This document shows, one piece after another, positions 15,004-22,744 of a DNA stretch of 33,160 bases. The stretch's first letter is position 1; every line of letters begins with the position of its first letter. Position numbers and translations under genes: made by a program. The DNA is taken from contig PBAM01000033.1 of assembly GCA_002716285.1 (NCBI GenBank), positions 1-33,160 on the forward strand, read 5' to 3'. The DNA is from Acidimicrobiaceae bacterium. Its GTDB lineage: Bacteria > Actinomycetota > Acidimicrobiia > Acidimicrobiales > MedAcidi-G1. The notes beneath the pieces were generated by a model. That model had not been told where the DNA came from. It searched no databases and saw nothing but the letters and a program-made list of their open reading frames with translations.

Positions 15004-16602
15004 ATGTCCGAATGGGAACCTGAACTAGAAGAACTAAATCTCCGTGAATCTTTGGCCGAAAAAATGGGCGGCATGGAAAAAGTTGAACGCCAGAACCAAA
15101 GAGGGAAGCTAAATGTAAGAGAAAGAATAGAACTTTTACTGGACGAAGATTCTTTTCACGAAATTGGGAAAATAGCGGGCAGGGGAACATATGACGAGAA
15201 TGGAGAACTGCTCGACTTACAGGCCTCAAATTTTATTTTTGGGAGAGGGCGAATAGACAGTCGAATAGTTGTAGTGGCAGGGGATGACTTCACGGTCAGA
15301 GGTGGAGCAGCAGATGCATCGATAATTTCAAAACAAGTAAATGCCGAGCAAATGGCCAATGAGCTACACATTCCAATAATCAGGTTGATTGATGGAACGG
15401 GAGGAGGCGGTTCTGTTAAAACGCTTGACCCTAATGAGCATTCCAAAGGGTCTATAAGTACCAATACTTATGGCAGGGGTGCTAGAACCTATGTGCCTTT
15501 AAATCCTGGATGGGAGTACGTGGTTTCAAATCTTGCGACAGTCCCCACGGTTTCTCTATGTTTAGGCCCAGTGGCGGGATTGGGAGCTGCCCGGGCAGTT
15601 TCGAGCCATTATTCGGTGATGGTTAAAGGTCTCTCCCAGCTTTTTGTAGCCGGGCCGCCAGTTGTAAATGCATTAGGGATAGAGGAAGTTGACAAAGAAA
15701 GCCTGGGAGGCAGCCGAATCCAAACCCGAAACGGTTCCATAGATGATGAAGTTGATTCTGAAGAAGAAGCATTTGAGGCTGCGCGAAAGTTTCTTTCTTA
15801 TCTTCCATCTTCTGCATTTGAAAAAGCAGAAAGATTATCGACAGAGGATCCGGCGTCACGAACTGATCCAGACCTGAATGGCATAATCCCGAGGGATAGG
15901 CGAAAAGTCTACAAAATGAGGAACATAATAGAATCGGTTTTCGACGAGAATTCCTTCTTTGAAATGTCATCATCCTTTGGACGTTCTGCAATCACGGGGT
16001 TCGCCCGATTGGATGGTTGGCCTGTGGCTTTACTAGCGGGAGATCCTTACCATTATGGCGGAGGATGGACAGCAGAAGCTGCTCAAAAAGTTGTCCGTTT
16101 TGTCGATCTAGCTGAAACTTTTCACTTGCCTGTTGTGCACTTAGTGGACAACCCAGGGTTTGTTATCGGAACAGAGTCTGAAAAACAGGCAACGATCCGA
16201 CATGGTGCACGGGCTTTAGCGGCTATATATCAGGCAAGTGTCCCTTGGTGTTCTGTCCTTATACGCAAGGCCTTCGGTGTGGCAGGGGCTGCACACTCCC
16301 CAGGCCACAGATTCCAATATCGTTATGCGTGGCCGTCAGGCGACTGGGGGTCTCTTCCCGTCGAAGGAGGGGTTGAAGCTGCCTACAGTGCGGAGTTGGA
16401 AAATTCAGAAAATCCGGAGCAACTACTTGAAGAGATAACAGAAAGACTGAATAAGGTTCGTTCACCCTTTAGAACAGCGGAAGCATTTTTGGTAGAAGAA
16501 ATCATCGAACCCGCTAAAACCAGGCCACTTTTGTGCGAATTCGCTAACCTTTCAGCACCACTTCGAGGTGGACCTTCCTCCGGTTTTGGATACAGGCCAT
16601 AA
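15004..16602 (+). CDS. Acyl-CoA carboxylase carboxyltransferase subunit (propionyl/methylcrotonyl-CoA type beta subunit)
   Basis: A 532-residue carboxyltransferase with two crotonase-like halves. The N-terminal half has MGGMEKVERQNQRGKLNVRERIELLLDEDSF, VVVAGDDFTVRGGAAD and LIDGTGGGGSVKT; the C-terminal half has DGWPVALLAGDPYHYGGGWTAEAAQKVVRFVDLAETFHLPVVHLVDNPGFVIG and an RHGARALAAIYQASVPWCSVLIRKAFGVAGAAH block. It transfers carboxyl from carboxybiotin to an acyl-CoA. No biotin carboxylase subunit is in the window. A separate biotinyl protein is encoded convergently just downstream. The substrate could be propionyl-CoA, a branched acyl-CoA or the amidohydrolase-linked compound. Confidence 0.93.
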   Translation: MSEWEPELEELNLRESLAEKMGGMEKVERQNQRGKLNVRERIELLLDEDSFHEIGKIAGRGTYDENGELLDLQASNFIFGRGRIDSRIVVVAGDDFTVRGGAADASIISKQVNAEQMANELHIPIIRLIDGTGGGGSVKTLDPNEHSKGSISTNTYGRGARTYVPLNPGWEYVVSNLATVPTVSLCLGPVAGLGAARAVSSHYSVMVKGLSQLFVAGPPVVNALGIEEVDKESLGGSRIQTRNGSIDDEVDSEEEAFEAARKFLSYLPSSAFEKAERLSTEDPASRTDPDLNGIIPRDRRKVYKMRNIIESVFDENSFFEMSSSFGRSAITGFARLDGWPVALLAGDPYHYGGGWTAEAAQKVVRFVDLAETFHLPVVHLVDNPGFVIGTESEKQATIRHGARALAAIYQASVPWCSVLIRKAFGVAGAAHSPGHRFQYRYAWPSGDWGSLPVEGGVEAAYSAELENSENPEQLLEEITERLNKVRSPFRTAEAFLVEEIIEPAKTRPLLCEFANLSAPLRGGPSSGFGYRP

Positions 16603-16626
16603 AGATTTGTTCCACTTACTTCTTAG

Positions 16627-16896
16627 TTAGGAAATATCTATAACGGCAACGACACTGTCTTGCTCTACTTGATCCCCTTCAGAAACGAAAAGTTCGCTAA
16701 CAATTCCGGAGCTGGGGGAGTCGACAGGGATTTCCATCTTCATCGACTCAACTATTAGAACTGTTCCACCTGCTTCAACGTTTTGCCCTACTTTTGTTAC
16801 AACTTTCCAAACAGTCCCTTGTACAGGTGTCTCAAGTTTTAGTTCATCCACAACTAGATTTGAGCAGCAAGTTAGGTAGAGAATGTTATTGGACAT
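16627..16896 (-). CDS. Biotinyl (BCCP-like) carrier protein
   Basis: A small stand-alone biotin attachment domain, 89 residues from the ATG at 16896; a TTG one codon earlier starts the ORF track. The biotinylation motif is VESMKMEIPV, with the acceptor lysine near residue 53. It is flanked by the ETPVQGTVWKVVTKVGQNVEAGG and SGIVSELFVSEGDQVEQDSVVAVID half-motifs of the barrel-sandwich fold. The first 15 residues (MSNNILYLTCCSNLV) are atypical, and a GTG at 16851 (VDELKLETP) would remove them. It lies convergent to the carboxyltransferase gene, 24 bases from its end, and is its probable partner although the two cannot share an operon. Confidence 0.88.
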   Translation of the reverse strand: MSNNILYLTCCSNLVVDELKLETPVQGTVWKVVTKVGQNVEAGGTVLIVESMKMEIPVDSPSSGIVSELFVSEGDQVEQDSVVAVIDIS

Positions 16897-16923
16897 CAAA
16901 TATTTTTGAATTAGAGGTTTAGC

Positions 16924-17451
16924 ATGTCAGCTTGTCCAACTTTAGAGACAGAAAATCTCATATTAAGACCATTTAAGGACGAGGACGTGGACGACTACTT
17001 CGGCGTGCTGGACAGCCCTGAGGTGCGACGCTGGCTGCACCTCCGGGAGAGCCTGGACCGGAGCGATGCCTGGCAGCAGATGGCCGGGTTCTTGGGCCAG
17101 TGGGAGTTGCGCGGCACGGGCAACTGGGCACTTGAGGAGAAGAAATCAGGGCAATTTGTCGGACGGGCAGGGTTGCATAGACCTGAACGTCATGATTGGC
17201 CCGGTGTAGAGGTTGGCTGGACACTCCACCCCGACTATTGGGGGCGCGGATATGCCACTGAGGCAGGGGCAGCAGCAGTTCGCTACGGATTCGATGAACT
17301 TGAAGTAGACAAACTATTTAGTTGCATTTTGCCAGAGAACTATAAGTCACAGACTGTAGCAAAGCGGCTTGGCTTTGAATTTCTGGAAGAGAGGGTTTTG
17401 GCATTTTTTCCAAAATTACCTCACGGGATATGGGTATTAAACAGGAATTAA
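16924..17451 (+). CDS. GNAT family N-acetyltransferase (RimJ/RimL-like)
   Basis: A 175-residue acetyltransferase that uses acetyl-CoA. It has the N-terminal LETENLILRPFKDEDVDDYFGVLDSPEVRRWL, the motif A region GVEVGWTLHPDYWGRGYATEAGAAAVRYGFDEL, which binds the CoA pyrophosphate, and the C-terminal LFSCILPENYKSQTVAKRLGFEFLEE. The substrate is unknown; relatives modify small molecules or protein N-termini. About the first third of the gene is much more GC-rich than anything around it (see the separate entry). It is divergent from the biotinyl protein gene and convergent with a membrane protein gene 7 bases downstream. Confidence 0.9.
   Translation: MSACPTLETENLILRPFKDEDVDDYFGVLDSPEVRRWLHLRESLDRSDAWQQMAGFLGQWELRGTGNWALEEKKSGQFVGRAGLHRPERHDWPGVEVGWTLHPDYWGRGYATEAGAAAVRYGFDELEVDKLFSCILPENYKSQTVAKRLGFEFLEERVLAFFPKLPHGIWVLNRN
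16980..17140 (+). other. GC-rich block inside the GNAT gene
   Basis: Between 16981 and 17140 I count about 107 G or C in 160 bases (67%), and about 50 of 55 codons end in G or C. The first 18 codons of the same gene and its 3' third are AT-rich like the rest of the window. The elevation decays gradually to about 17290. The reading frame is uninterrupted across both edges. Confidence 0.85.
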
Positions 17452-17458
17452 TTGCAAC

Positions 17459-17962
17459 TTAGTTTGCAAGTATTAATGGGTCGGCATCTGATTTGTTTAT
17501 AACTAGTTGGTCGCATACAGGGTCTTTTATGACTGTCATGCCGGATGCTCCCTCTATTTGCCGTATCAAAGATGCTTCTTTTATATTGCTTTTCGCCCAA
17601 CTATCAAAACGAAAAAGCTCCCCGGTTGAAACTCTTAAAAGCCAAGGGAGTTTCGTCCCGTTGCATTCACGCACAGCGACCATATCTCCTGGCTCACCAA
17701 ATTGGTAACGGTAACCTGAGTGTTCAATTATTGGCCCGTCAGTTGAGACAACAATAGATACCTCAATGGAATCCTCTGCCTTTTTACGACTGTCAAAAGT
17801 AGTGAAATAGATTATTAAACCGATGAGAAGCAACAGTATACCTATTTGGAATGCTGTCTTTTTTTTCGACCATGTTGGTAACTCTCCGACTAGAGCGGAA
17901 ATTTCGTCCGCATCGGATTGGTTTTTCAGACTTTCGTTCATTCTTTTCTTATGGATAGACAT
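17459..17962 (-). CDS. Hypothetical single-pass membrane protein
   Basis: A 167-residue ORF, not recognised. It has a charged N-terminal segment of about 35 residues with a KKK stop-transfer, one hydrophobic span (AFQIGILLLLIGLIIYFTTF, about residues 37-56), and a C-terminal domain of about 105 residues, probably outside the cell. That domain has short strands (SIEVSIVVSTDGPIIEHSGYRYQFG) and two cysteines (CNGTKLPWLL and DPVCDQLV) that could form a disulfide. Met8 is an alternative start. It is convergent with the GNAT gene and divergent from the HTH gene. Confidence 0.65.
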   Translation of the reverse strand: MSIHKKRMNESLKNQSDADEISALVGELPTWSKKKTAFQIGILLLLIGLIIYFTTFDSRKKAEDSIEVSIVVSTDGPIIEHSGYRYQFGEPGDMVAVRECNGTKLPWLLRVSTGELFRFDSWAKSNIKEASLIRQIEGASGMTVIKDPVCDQLVINKSDADPLILAN

Positions 17963-18074
17963 TTGCCGACATGCAAACCATACGCCTTGGAGCGGGGATC
18001 ACAAAATTTTTGAAAAAAGGGAAAATGAAATAAGTATGCATAAGATCGATTTTCAGATGGTCTAACATTCAAAA

Positions 18075-18305
18075 ATGGACGAGGAATTAACGACTTCAAA
18101 CCTGAGAGTTAAATGGATGAGTAGTAATGAAGCCGCTGAACGTCTGGGTGTTACGACGGCCACTCTGTACAGGTTTATAGATGAAGGTCGTTTACCCGCA
18201 TACCGAATGGGAAGAGTGATAAGACTTAAAGAAAGTGAACTAGAAGAATTTGAAAGAACTTGCCGCATAGAACCAGGTTCTTTATCCCATTTAATTCAAG
18301 AGTGA
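18075..18305 (+). CDS. Small helix-turn-helix DNA-binding protein (excisionase/MerR/BldC-like)
   Basis: A 76-residue protein with a winged-helix pattern: MSSNEAAERLGVTTATLYRFIDEGRLPAYRMGRVIRLKESELEEFE, roughly residues 15-60. This is the excisionase-type HTH_17 domain found in many small actinobacterial regulators, including BldC-like proteins. There is no effector domain. It directly precedes sufD on the same strand, with a 90-base gap that holds a conserved inverted-repeat motif also present before the second suf unit. It is therefore a candidate local regulator of Fe-S assembly, by position only. Typical suf regulators in actinobacteria are larger Fe-S-binding SufR proteins, which this is not. 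Confidence 0.8.
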   Translation: MDEELTTSNLRVKWMSSNEAAERLGVTTATLYRFIDEGRLPAYRMGRVIRLKESELEEFERTCRIEPGSLSHLIQE

Positions 18306-18313
18306 CCAAATAC

Positions 18314-18346
18314 TCTGTATAAAGCGAATTATTCCTATACAGATAG
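18314..18346 (+). promoter_or_regulatory. Candidate operator upstream of sufD (TCTGTATA-N14-TATACAGA; shared 13-mer)
   Basis: TCTGTATA (18314-18321) and TATACAGA (18336-18343) are perfect inverted 8-base arms separated by 14 bases. The right arm sits in CCTATACAGATAG (18334-18346), which recurs exactly and in the same orientation upstream of sufC2 (23541-23553 on the minus strand). It lies about 49 bases before the sufD start codon. It could be an operator, a promoter element, or both. Confidence 0.6.
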
Positions 18347-18395
18347 GGTAAATTCATAGGGAGAATTTTCGAAAATATTACCCAGCAGGTTTTAA

Positions 18396-19667
18396 TTGAA
18401 CCCTTTTTCTAATCAAATCGAGGATATTTTTCCAGACACTGTCCCACTCAGTGAAGCGCGTAATTCGGCGTTAGAACAACTTTCAAAAACTGAATTTCCA
18501 AAACCGGAACAAGAGGTGTGGAAGTACTCGAAAATCTTTGACTTGGATTTGGAATCCCTTACGCCTTCTTTTAAAAATCCTGCTGACAAAAAAACCGAGC
18601 CAAGTTTTCTAGACACCAAAGAGTCGGGGTTGGTGGAGATTAGTGATGGATGGCTGACAGAACAAAAAACCAGTACTTTTTCAGATTCTTCTGGAGTGTA
18701 CGTAGGTTCTTTAGCGAATATGGGTGTAGATTCAGGTCACATTGAAAAACACCTTAGTAAGCCTAAAGATTTTTTCGATTGTTTAAATTATTCATATAAT
18801 CCTGAAACTTTACTGATACACGTGCCAGATGGAGTGACTCTCGAATCACCGATATACATAAAAGTTCAATCCGTCACCGCCGGATTAGTTGCATGCCCAA
18901 GAATAATTGTCAATTTAGGTGAGGACTCTGAAGCGAAAATAATCGAACATCATTTGTCTAGCAGCGGTGAGTCTCTCTCAGTTCCTGTTTTGGATGCCCA
19001 CGTTGGTCAGAACAGCCGTTTGAAACATCGTGTTGTGCAAGACTTAGGAGAAAAAACGTGGCAGGTATCTAAACAAAACTTCCGACTAGAGAAAGACTCT
19101 TACGTTGAAATATTTGCCGCTGCCTTCGGAGGCGACTATGCACGAAACGAAATACGCTGCGAGCTCAAAGGAAGAGGGTCAGAAGCTTATTTGTCAGCTG
19201 CATATTTTGGAAATAAGGAACAAACTTTAGATTTCCGTACTTTTCAAAAACACGAAGCTCCGAATACAACAAGCAAATTGCTTTTCAAAGGAGCTTTAGA
19301 TGGGGATTCAAGGTCAATCTATTCAGGCCTGATAAAAGTCCTGCCAGAAGCCGTCGGAACAAAAGCTCAACAGACAAATAGGAATATAAAACTTTCTGAA
19401 AATGCTTGGGCTGAAAGTGTCCCCAATCTTGAAATAGAAACCAATGATGTAGTTTGCAACCATGCATCAACTGTTGCAGGAATAGATGAAGAACAACTGT
19501 TCTATTTAGAGAGCAAAGGAATCGAAACCTTAGTAGCGGAACGTCTAATAATTGCGGGCTTTTTTAATGAAGTCACTTCAAAAGTAGACGATCCTCTGCT
19601 TGTAGAAGAAATTGATTCCATAATGACAGAAATATTAGAAAATCGTTTTAAGAGTCAGGGCGAGTGA
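18396..19667 (+). CDS. sufD: Fe-S cluster assembly protein SufD
   Basis: A 423-residue scaffold subunit of the SufBCD complex. The N-terminus (VPLSEARNSALEQLSKTEFPKPEQEVWKYSK) and the C-terminal core are characteristic: FLFKGALDGDSRSIYSGLIKV-type sequence, AQQTNRNIKLSENAWAESVPNLEIETNDVVCNHASTVAGIDEEQLFYLESKGI, and AERLIIAGFFNEV. The length fits SufD rather than SufB, which is typically about 470 residues. The start is a TTG at 18396 with AGCAGG 7 bases upstream. The stop overlaps the next gene's ATG (TGATG), so translation is coupled with the Rieske and sufC1 genes. No separate sufB is in the window. Confidence 0.92.
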   Translation: MNPFSNQIEDIFPDTVPLSEARNSALEQLSKTEFPKPEQEVWKYSKIFDLDLESLTPSFKNPADKKTEPSFLDTKESGLVEISDGWLTEQKTSTFSDSSGVYVGSLANMGVDSGHIEKHLSKPKDFFDCLNYSYNPETLLIHVPDGVTLESPIYIKVQSVTAGLVACPRIIVNLGEDSEAKIIEHHLSSSGESLSVPVLDAHVGQNSRLKHRVVQDLGEKTWQVSKQNFRLEKDSYVEIFAAAFGGDYARNEIRCELKGRGSEAYLSAAYFGNKEQTLDFRTFQKHEAPNTTSKLLFKGALDGDSRSIYSGLIKVLPEAVGTKAQQTNRNIKLSENAWAESVPNLEIETNDVVCNHASTVAGIDEEQLFYLESKGIETLVAERLIIAGFFNEVTSKVDDPLLVEEIDSIMTEILENRFKSQGE

Positions 19668-19981
19668 TGAAAGAATTAAAGATTTGTGACTTAACAGATC
19701 TTGAGGAAGCAGTTCCTCGTTGTATTGAAGTCGAAGGAAAAAAACTATCGTTGGTTTTATTAAATGAAAGAATTTATGCATTAGATGATATATGCAGTCA
19801 TGAAGACGTTTCTTTGTCCGAAGGGGAGGTTGATATTGACGAATGTGCACTGGAATGTTGGAAGCACGGGAGTCTCTTCTCCTTGGAGACAGGTGAAGCT
19901 CTCAGCCTCCCAGCTACGAAAAGTGTAAAAACTTATGAGGTCCACATTATTGATAATGATGTTGTGTTGGTGACTGAATGA
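19667..19981 (+). CDS. Rieske [2Fe-2S] ferredoxin-like protein of the suf operon
   Basis: A 104-residue single-domain Rieske protein. The cluster ligands are visible as DDICSHEDVSLSEG (Cys-x-His) and ECWKHGSLFSLETGEAL (Cys-x-x-His), spaced as in oxygenase-type Rieske ferredoxins. Genes of this kind are commonly found between sufD and sufC in actinobacteria, where they may provide electrons for assembly; their exact role is not established. The ATG overlaps the sufD stop, and the stop overlaps the sufC1 start (ATGA). The ORF track begins one codon earlier at a GTG. Confidence 0.9.
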   Translation: MKELKICDLTDLEEAVPRCIEVEGKKLSLVLLNERIYALDDICSHEDVSLSEGEVDIDECALECWKHGSLFSLETGEALSLPATKSVKTYEVHIIDNDVVLVTE

Positions 19982-20715
19982 CAAATGAAAAATTTCTCAA
20001 TATTGAAGGACTTTGCGCTAAAGCGGGTGGGAAGAAAGTTCTTAATGGTGTAGATATCCAAATCAAACCTTCAGAAGTGCATGCGGTAATGGGTCCAAAT
20101 GGCTCCGGCAAGTCAACCCTTGCTCATGTCCTAATGGGGCGCCCAGGCTACGAAGTGACTTCTGGTTCAATTACGATTGACGGACTGGATGTTCTTCCTC
20201 TTAAAACATGGGAGCGCGCTCAAGCCGGCATGTTCATAGTCATGCAACAACCCATCGAAGTGCCAGGTGTGAAGATCTCCGACTTGCTTACTGAAGTGGC
20301 AGTTGCATCTGAACTCGACCCACAGGAGTCATTGTCTTTGCTTCGTGAGGAAGCAGTTAATCTTGGAATAGATGAAAGTCTTTTAAGTAGAGAGTTGAAT
20401 GTTGACCTATCAGGTGGAGAGAAGAAAAGAAATGAAGCACTTCAACTTTTAGTTTCTGAAGCTAGCTATGCAATATTAGATGAAATAGATTCCGGATTAG
20501 ATTTAGATTCACTTGCCTTAGTTGCAGAACGAATTAACAGAGCCGCAAAAGATGACCAACTTGGTGTGCTGGCAATAACACACTTCAATCGTTTGTTAGA
20601 CATTCTCGAGCCTGATCAAGTTCATGTGCTAGTAGATGGGTGCATAGTGGAGACGGGACCAGCAGAACTGGCATTGCAATTAGAAAAAGATGGATATCAA
20701 AAGTTTTCGAAGTAG
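19978..20715 (+). CDS. sufC: Fe-S assembly ATPase SufC, copy 1
   Basis: A 245-residue ABC-type ATPase that energises the SufBCD scaffold. Walker A is GPNGSGKST (39-47), the signature is LSGGEKKRNE near 144, Walker B with its catalytic glutamate is ILDEIDSGLD (Glu169), and the H-loop is AITHFN (His202). The KKRNE variant after the signature is specific to SufC. The Q-loop region reads MFIVMQQPIEVPGV. It is translationally coupled to the Rieske gene. A second, divergent sufC lies about 2 kb away on the other strand. Confidence 0.94.
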   Translation: MTNEKFLNIEGLCAKAGGKKVLNGVDIQIKPSEVHAVMGPNGSGKSTLAHVLMGRPGYEVTSGSITIDGLDVLPLKTWERAQAGMFIVMQQPIEVPGVKISDLLTEVAVASELDPQESLSLLREEAVNLGIDESLLSRELNVDLSGGEKKRNEALQLLVSEASYAILDEIDSGLDLDSLALVAERINRAAKDDQLGVLAITHFNRLLDILEPDQVHVLVDGCIVETGPAELALQLEKDGYQKFSK

Positions 20716-20723
20716 GCAGGTAA

Positions 20724-21014
20724 GTGCAAAATCAATTGTTAAAGCCAGAAGAGTTGGAAATGTTAATGAAAACTTTTCCTAAATGGGAACATCATGACAA
20801 GTGTTTAAAACGAATTTTCGAATTTAAAGATTTCAAAGAAGCATTCGACTTTATGATTCGAGTAGCCGAGATAGCTGAAACTTTAGACCACCACCCTGAT
20901 TGGTCGAACTCTTGGAATGAAGTGTCAATTCAGATTTCTACTCATTCAGCTAATGGTTTGACTCATCTTGATCACAGATTTGTAGAAGAGGTCGAATCAG
21001 TTATTGAGGGTTAG
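20724..21014 (+). CDS. Pterin-4a-carbinolamine dehydratase-like protein (DCoH/PCD)
   Basis: A 96-residue PCD-family protein with MKTFPKWEHHDKCLKRIFEFKDFKEAFDFMIRVAEIAETLDHHPDWSNSWNEVSIQISTHSANGLTHLDHRFVEEVE. The DHHPDW motif with catalytic histidines and the later THLDH match the family, which dehydrates 4a-hydroxytetrahydropterins or has other pterin roles such as molybdopterin metabolism. The start is a GTG preceded by GGCAGG, 8 bases after sufC1, so it is probably the last gene of the plus-strand suf unit. It converges with sufU. Its link to Fe-S assembly is unexplained. Confidence 0.9.
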   Translation: MQNQLLKPEELEMLMKTFPKWEHHDKCLKRIFEFKDFKEAFDFMIRVAEIAETLDHHPDWSNSWNEVSIQISTHSANGLTHLDHRFVEEVESVIEG

Positions 21015-21026
21015 ATAACTCCACCG

Positions 21027-21488
21027 TTATTCTTTAGGAGTAATTATTTGATCGAAGGTATTCCAACCCAAGGTTGCGCACTTGATTCTCACCGGATATT
21101 TAACGACACCTTTTAATGCTTGCAGATCACCTAGAGAATTTTCGTTATTATCTTCAGATAGTTCCGCGGAGTCTATGTTGCTTTCATGAGCAGACATCAT
21201 TTCTTTGAATCTTTCAATCAAATTCTTTGCCTCTTCTAAAGTTTTATTGAGAACTGATTCCGCCATCATCGATGCAGACGCCTGACTTATGGAACAACCC
21301 TGGACACCTATTCGTATATCTTTGATCACATTTCCATCAGTAAGTACATAAACTTTTACTTCATCACCACAGAGAGGATTGAAACCCTCTTCCATAATTG
21401 CTGGAGGCACTGAAAGCTCTCCTTGATTGCGAGGATTTTTGTAATGATCCAGAATTATCTCTTTATATAAATCTTCAAGCCCAGGCAC
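21027..21488 (-). CDS. sufU: SufU-type sulfur acceptor / Fe-S assembly protein
   Basis: A 153-residue zinc-dependent sulfur transferase that accepts persulfide from SufS. It has LYKEIILDHYKNPRNQGEL, FNPLCGDEVKVYV (Cys40, Asp42), GVQGCSISQASASMMAESV (Cys65) and YPVRIKCATLGW (Cys137), the four zinc ligands and reactive residues of SufU. An acidic insert (SAELSEDNNENSLGD, about residues 107-121) precedes the last ligand. It lies 17 bases downstream of sufS on the same strand, in the usual SufS-SufU arrangement of Gram-positive bacteria. Confidence 0.95.
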   Translation of the reverse strand: MPGLEDLYKEIILDHYKNPRNQGELSVPPAIMEEGFNPLCGDEVKVYVLTDGNVIKDIRIGVQGCSISQASASMMAESVLNKTLEEAKNLIERFKEMMSAHESNIDSAELSEDNNENSLGDLQALKGVVKYPVRIKCATLGWNTFDQIITPKE

Positions 21489-21505
21489 AATTTCTCCAGA
21501 TCTGG

Positions 21506-22744
21506 TTAACTAAATATCTTTCCAGCTTCATTTATAGCGTCGGCTAGAACCTTTATGTCAGACTCATCATTATAGATGTACAGAGAGGCTCTGGCAGTGG
21601 CATTGACTCCTAACAACGTCATCAAAGGTTTGCAACAATGGTGACCAGCTCTCACACAAACTCCATACTGGTCTAACACCTGACTTATGTCATGAGGATG
21701 GATGTCGCGATAAGAAAACGAAATGACTCCTGACCTCTCAACTGCGGCTTCAGGCCCATATATTATCAAATCATCTCCGAATCTGTCAGTTAACAAATCA
21801 AGAGCGTAAGAGGTGAGATTTTGCTCATGCTCTCTAATAGCTTTCATCCCAATTTTTTCCAAGTAGGTGACTGCAACACCTAACCCGATTATTTCAGCAA
21901 TGGGTGGGGTGCCGGCTTCAAACTTCCAGGGAACTTCATTAGTGGTAAAACCATCTGAAGTTACATTAAGAATCATTTCACCCCCACCGAGGAAAGGCGG
22001 CATTTTTTCTAGTAGGTCTAAACGGCCCCAAAGAACACCAACACCGGTAGGGCCACACATTTTATGTCCGCTAAAAGCTAGAAAATCAGCTCCTAACTCA
22101 GCCACATCAGTTTCAAAATGGGGAACTGACTGACAAGCATCAACGAGACAAATGGCTCCCACCTGATGGGCCGCATCGGTTAATTGTTTTACGGGGTTTA
22201 TCGTTCCTAAAGCATTAGATACTGCTGAAACGCATAAAAGTTTTACGTCAGCTAATAATTCATCCATACTGCTTAGGTCGAGTTGACCATCTTGTGTGAT
22301 GGGTATCCAACGGATTTGGATATTGCGTTCGCTGGAGAGTTGCTGCCACGGAACTATATTTGAATGATGTTCCAGTGAACTTAAAAGGATCACATCTCCT
22401 TCGTTAAGCTGACTTCTCGCCCAAGTGTAAGCAACTAGATTTATTGCTTCTGTCGCATTCTTAGTAAAGACAATTTCTTTTTCGGAAGAGGCATTAATAA
22501 AGCGAGACACTTTGGCACGTGTCTCTTCCATCTCGGAAGTTGCAAGTTCTGCTATGTGATAAGCACCCCTATGAACGTTTGCGTTTATCTGCTTGTAATA
22601 ATCTGTCATCTTGTCAATTACTTCGATCGGCTTTTGAGAAGTTGCTGCTGAATCTAGGTAAACAATTGGTTTCCCATTCACCTCGCGTTCAAGAAGGGGG
22701 AAGTCTCCTTTGATTTTTTCAGATTCAAAAATAGATCCAGTCAT
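21506..22744 (-). CDS. sufS: Cysteine desulfurase SufS
   Basis: A 412-residue PLP-dependent group II cysteine desulfurase that supplies persulfide sulfur. It has YLDSAATSQKP at the N-terminus, FTKNATEAINLVAY, SSLEHHSNIVPW (cofactor His), the Schiff-base lysine in FSGHKMCGPTGVGVLWG (Lys228), and VRAGHHCCKPLM with the catalytic cysteine (Cys370). Its ATG overlaps the sufC2 stop by 4 bases, and sufU follows within 17 bases. The length and motifs are those of the normal enzyme. Confidence 0.96.
   Translation of the reverse strand: MTGSIFESEKIKGDFPLLEREVNGKPIVYLDSAATSQKPIEVIDKMTDYYKQINANVHRGAYHIAELATSEMEETRAKVSRFINASSEKEIVFTKNATEAINLVAYTWARSQLNEGDVILLSSLEHHSNIVPWQQLSSERNIQIRWIPITQDGQLDLSSMDELLADVKLLCVSAVSNALGTINPVKQLTDAAHQVGAICLVDACQSVPHFETDVAELGADFLAFSGHKMCGPTGVGVLWGRLDLLEKMPPFLGGGEMILNVTSDGFTTNEVPWKFEAGTPPIAEIIGLGVAVTYLEKIGMKAIREHEQNLTSYALDLLTDRFGDDLIIYGPEAAVERSGVISFSYRDIHPHDISQVLDQYGVCVRAGHHCCKPLMTLLGVNATARASLYIYNDESDIKVLADAINEAGKIFS

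Noticed and set aside
17455-17480. TTGCA/TGCAA inverted repeat between the GNAT and membrane protein genes as a terminator
   Set aside because: Stem of only 5 bp overlapping a stop codon and no T-run.
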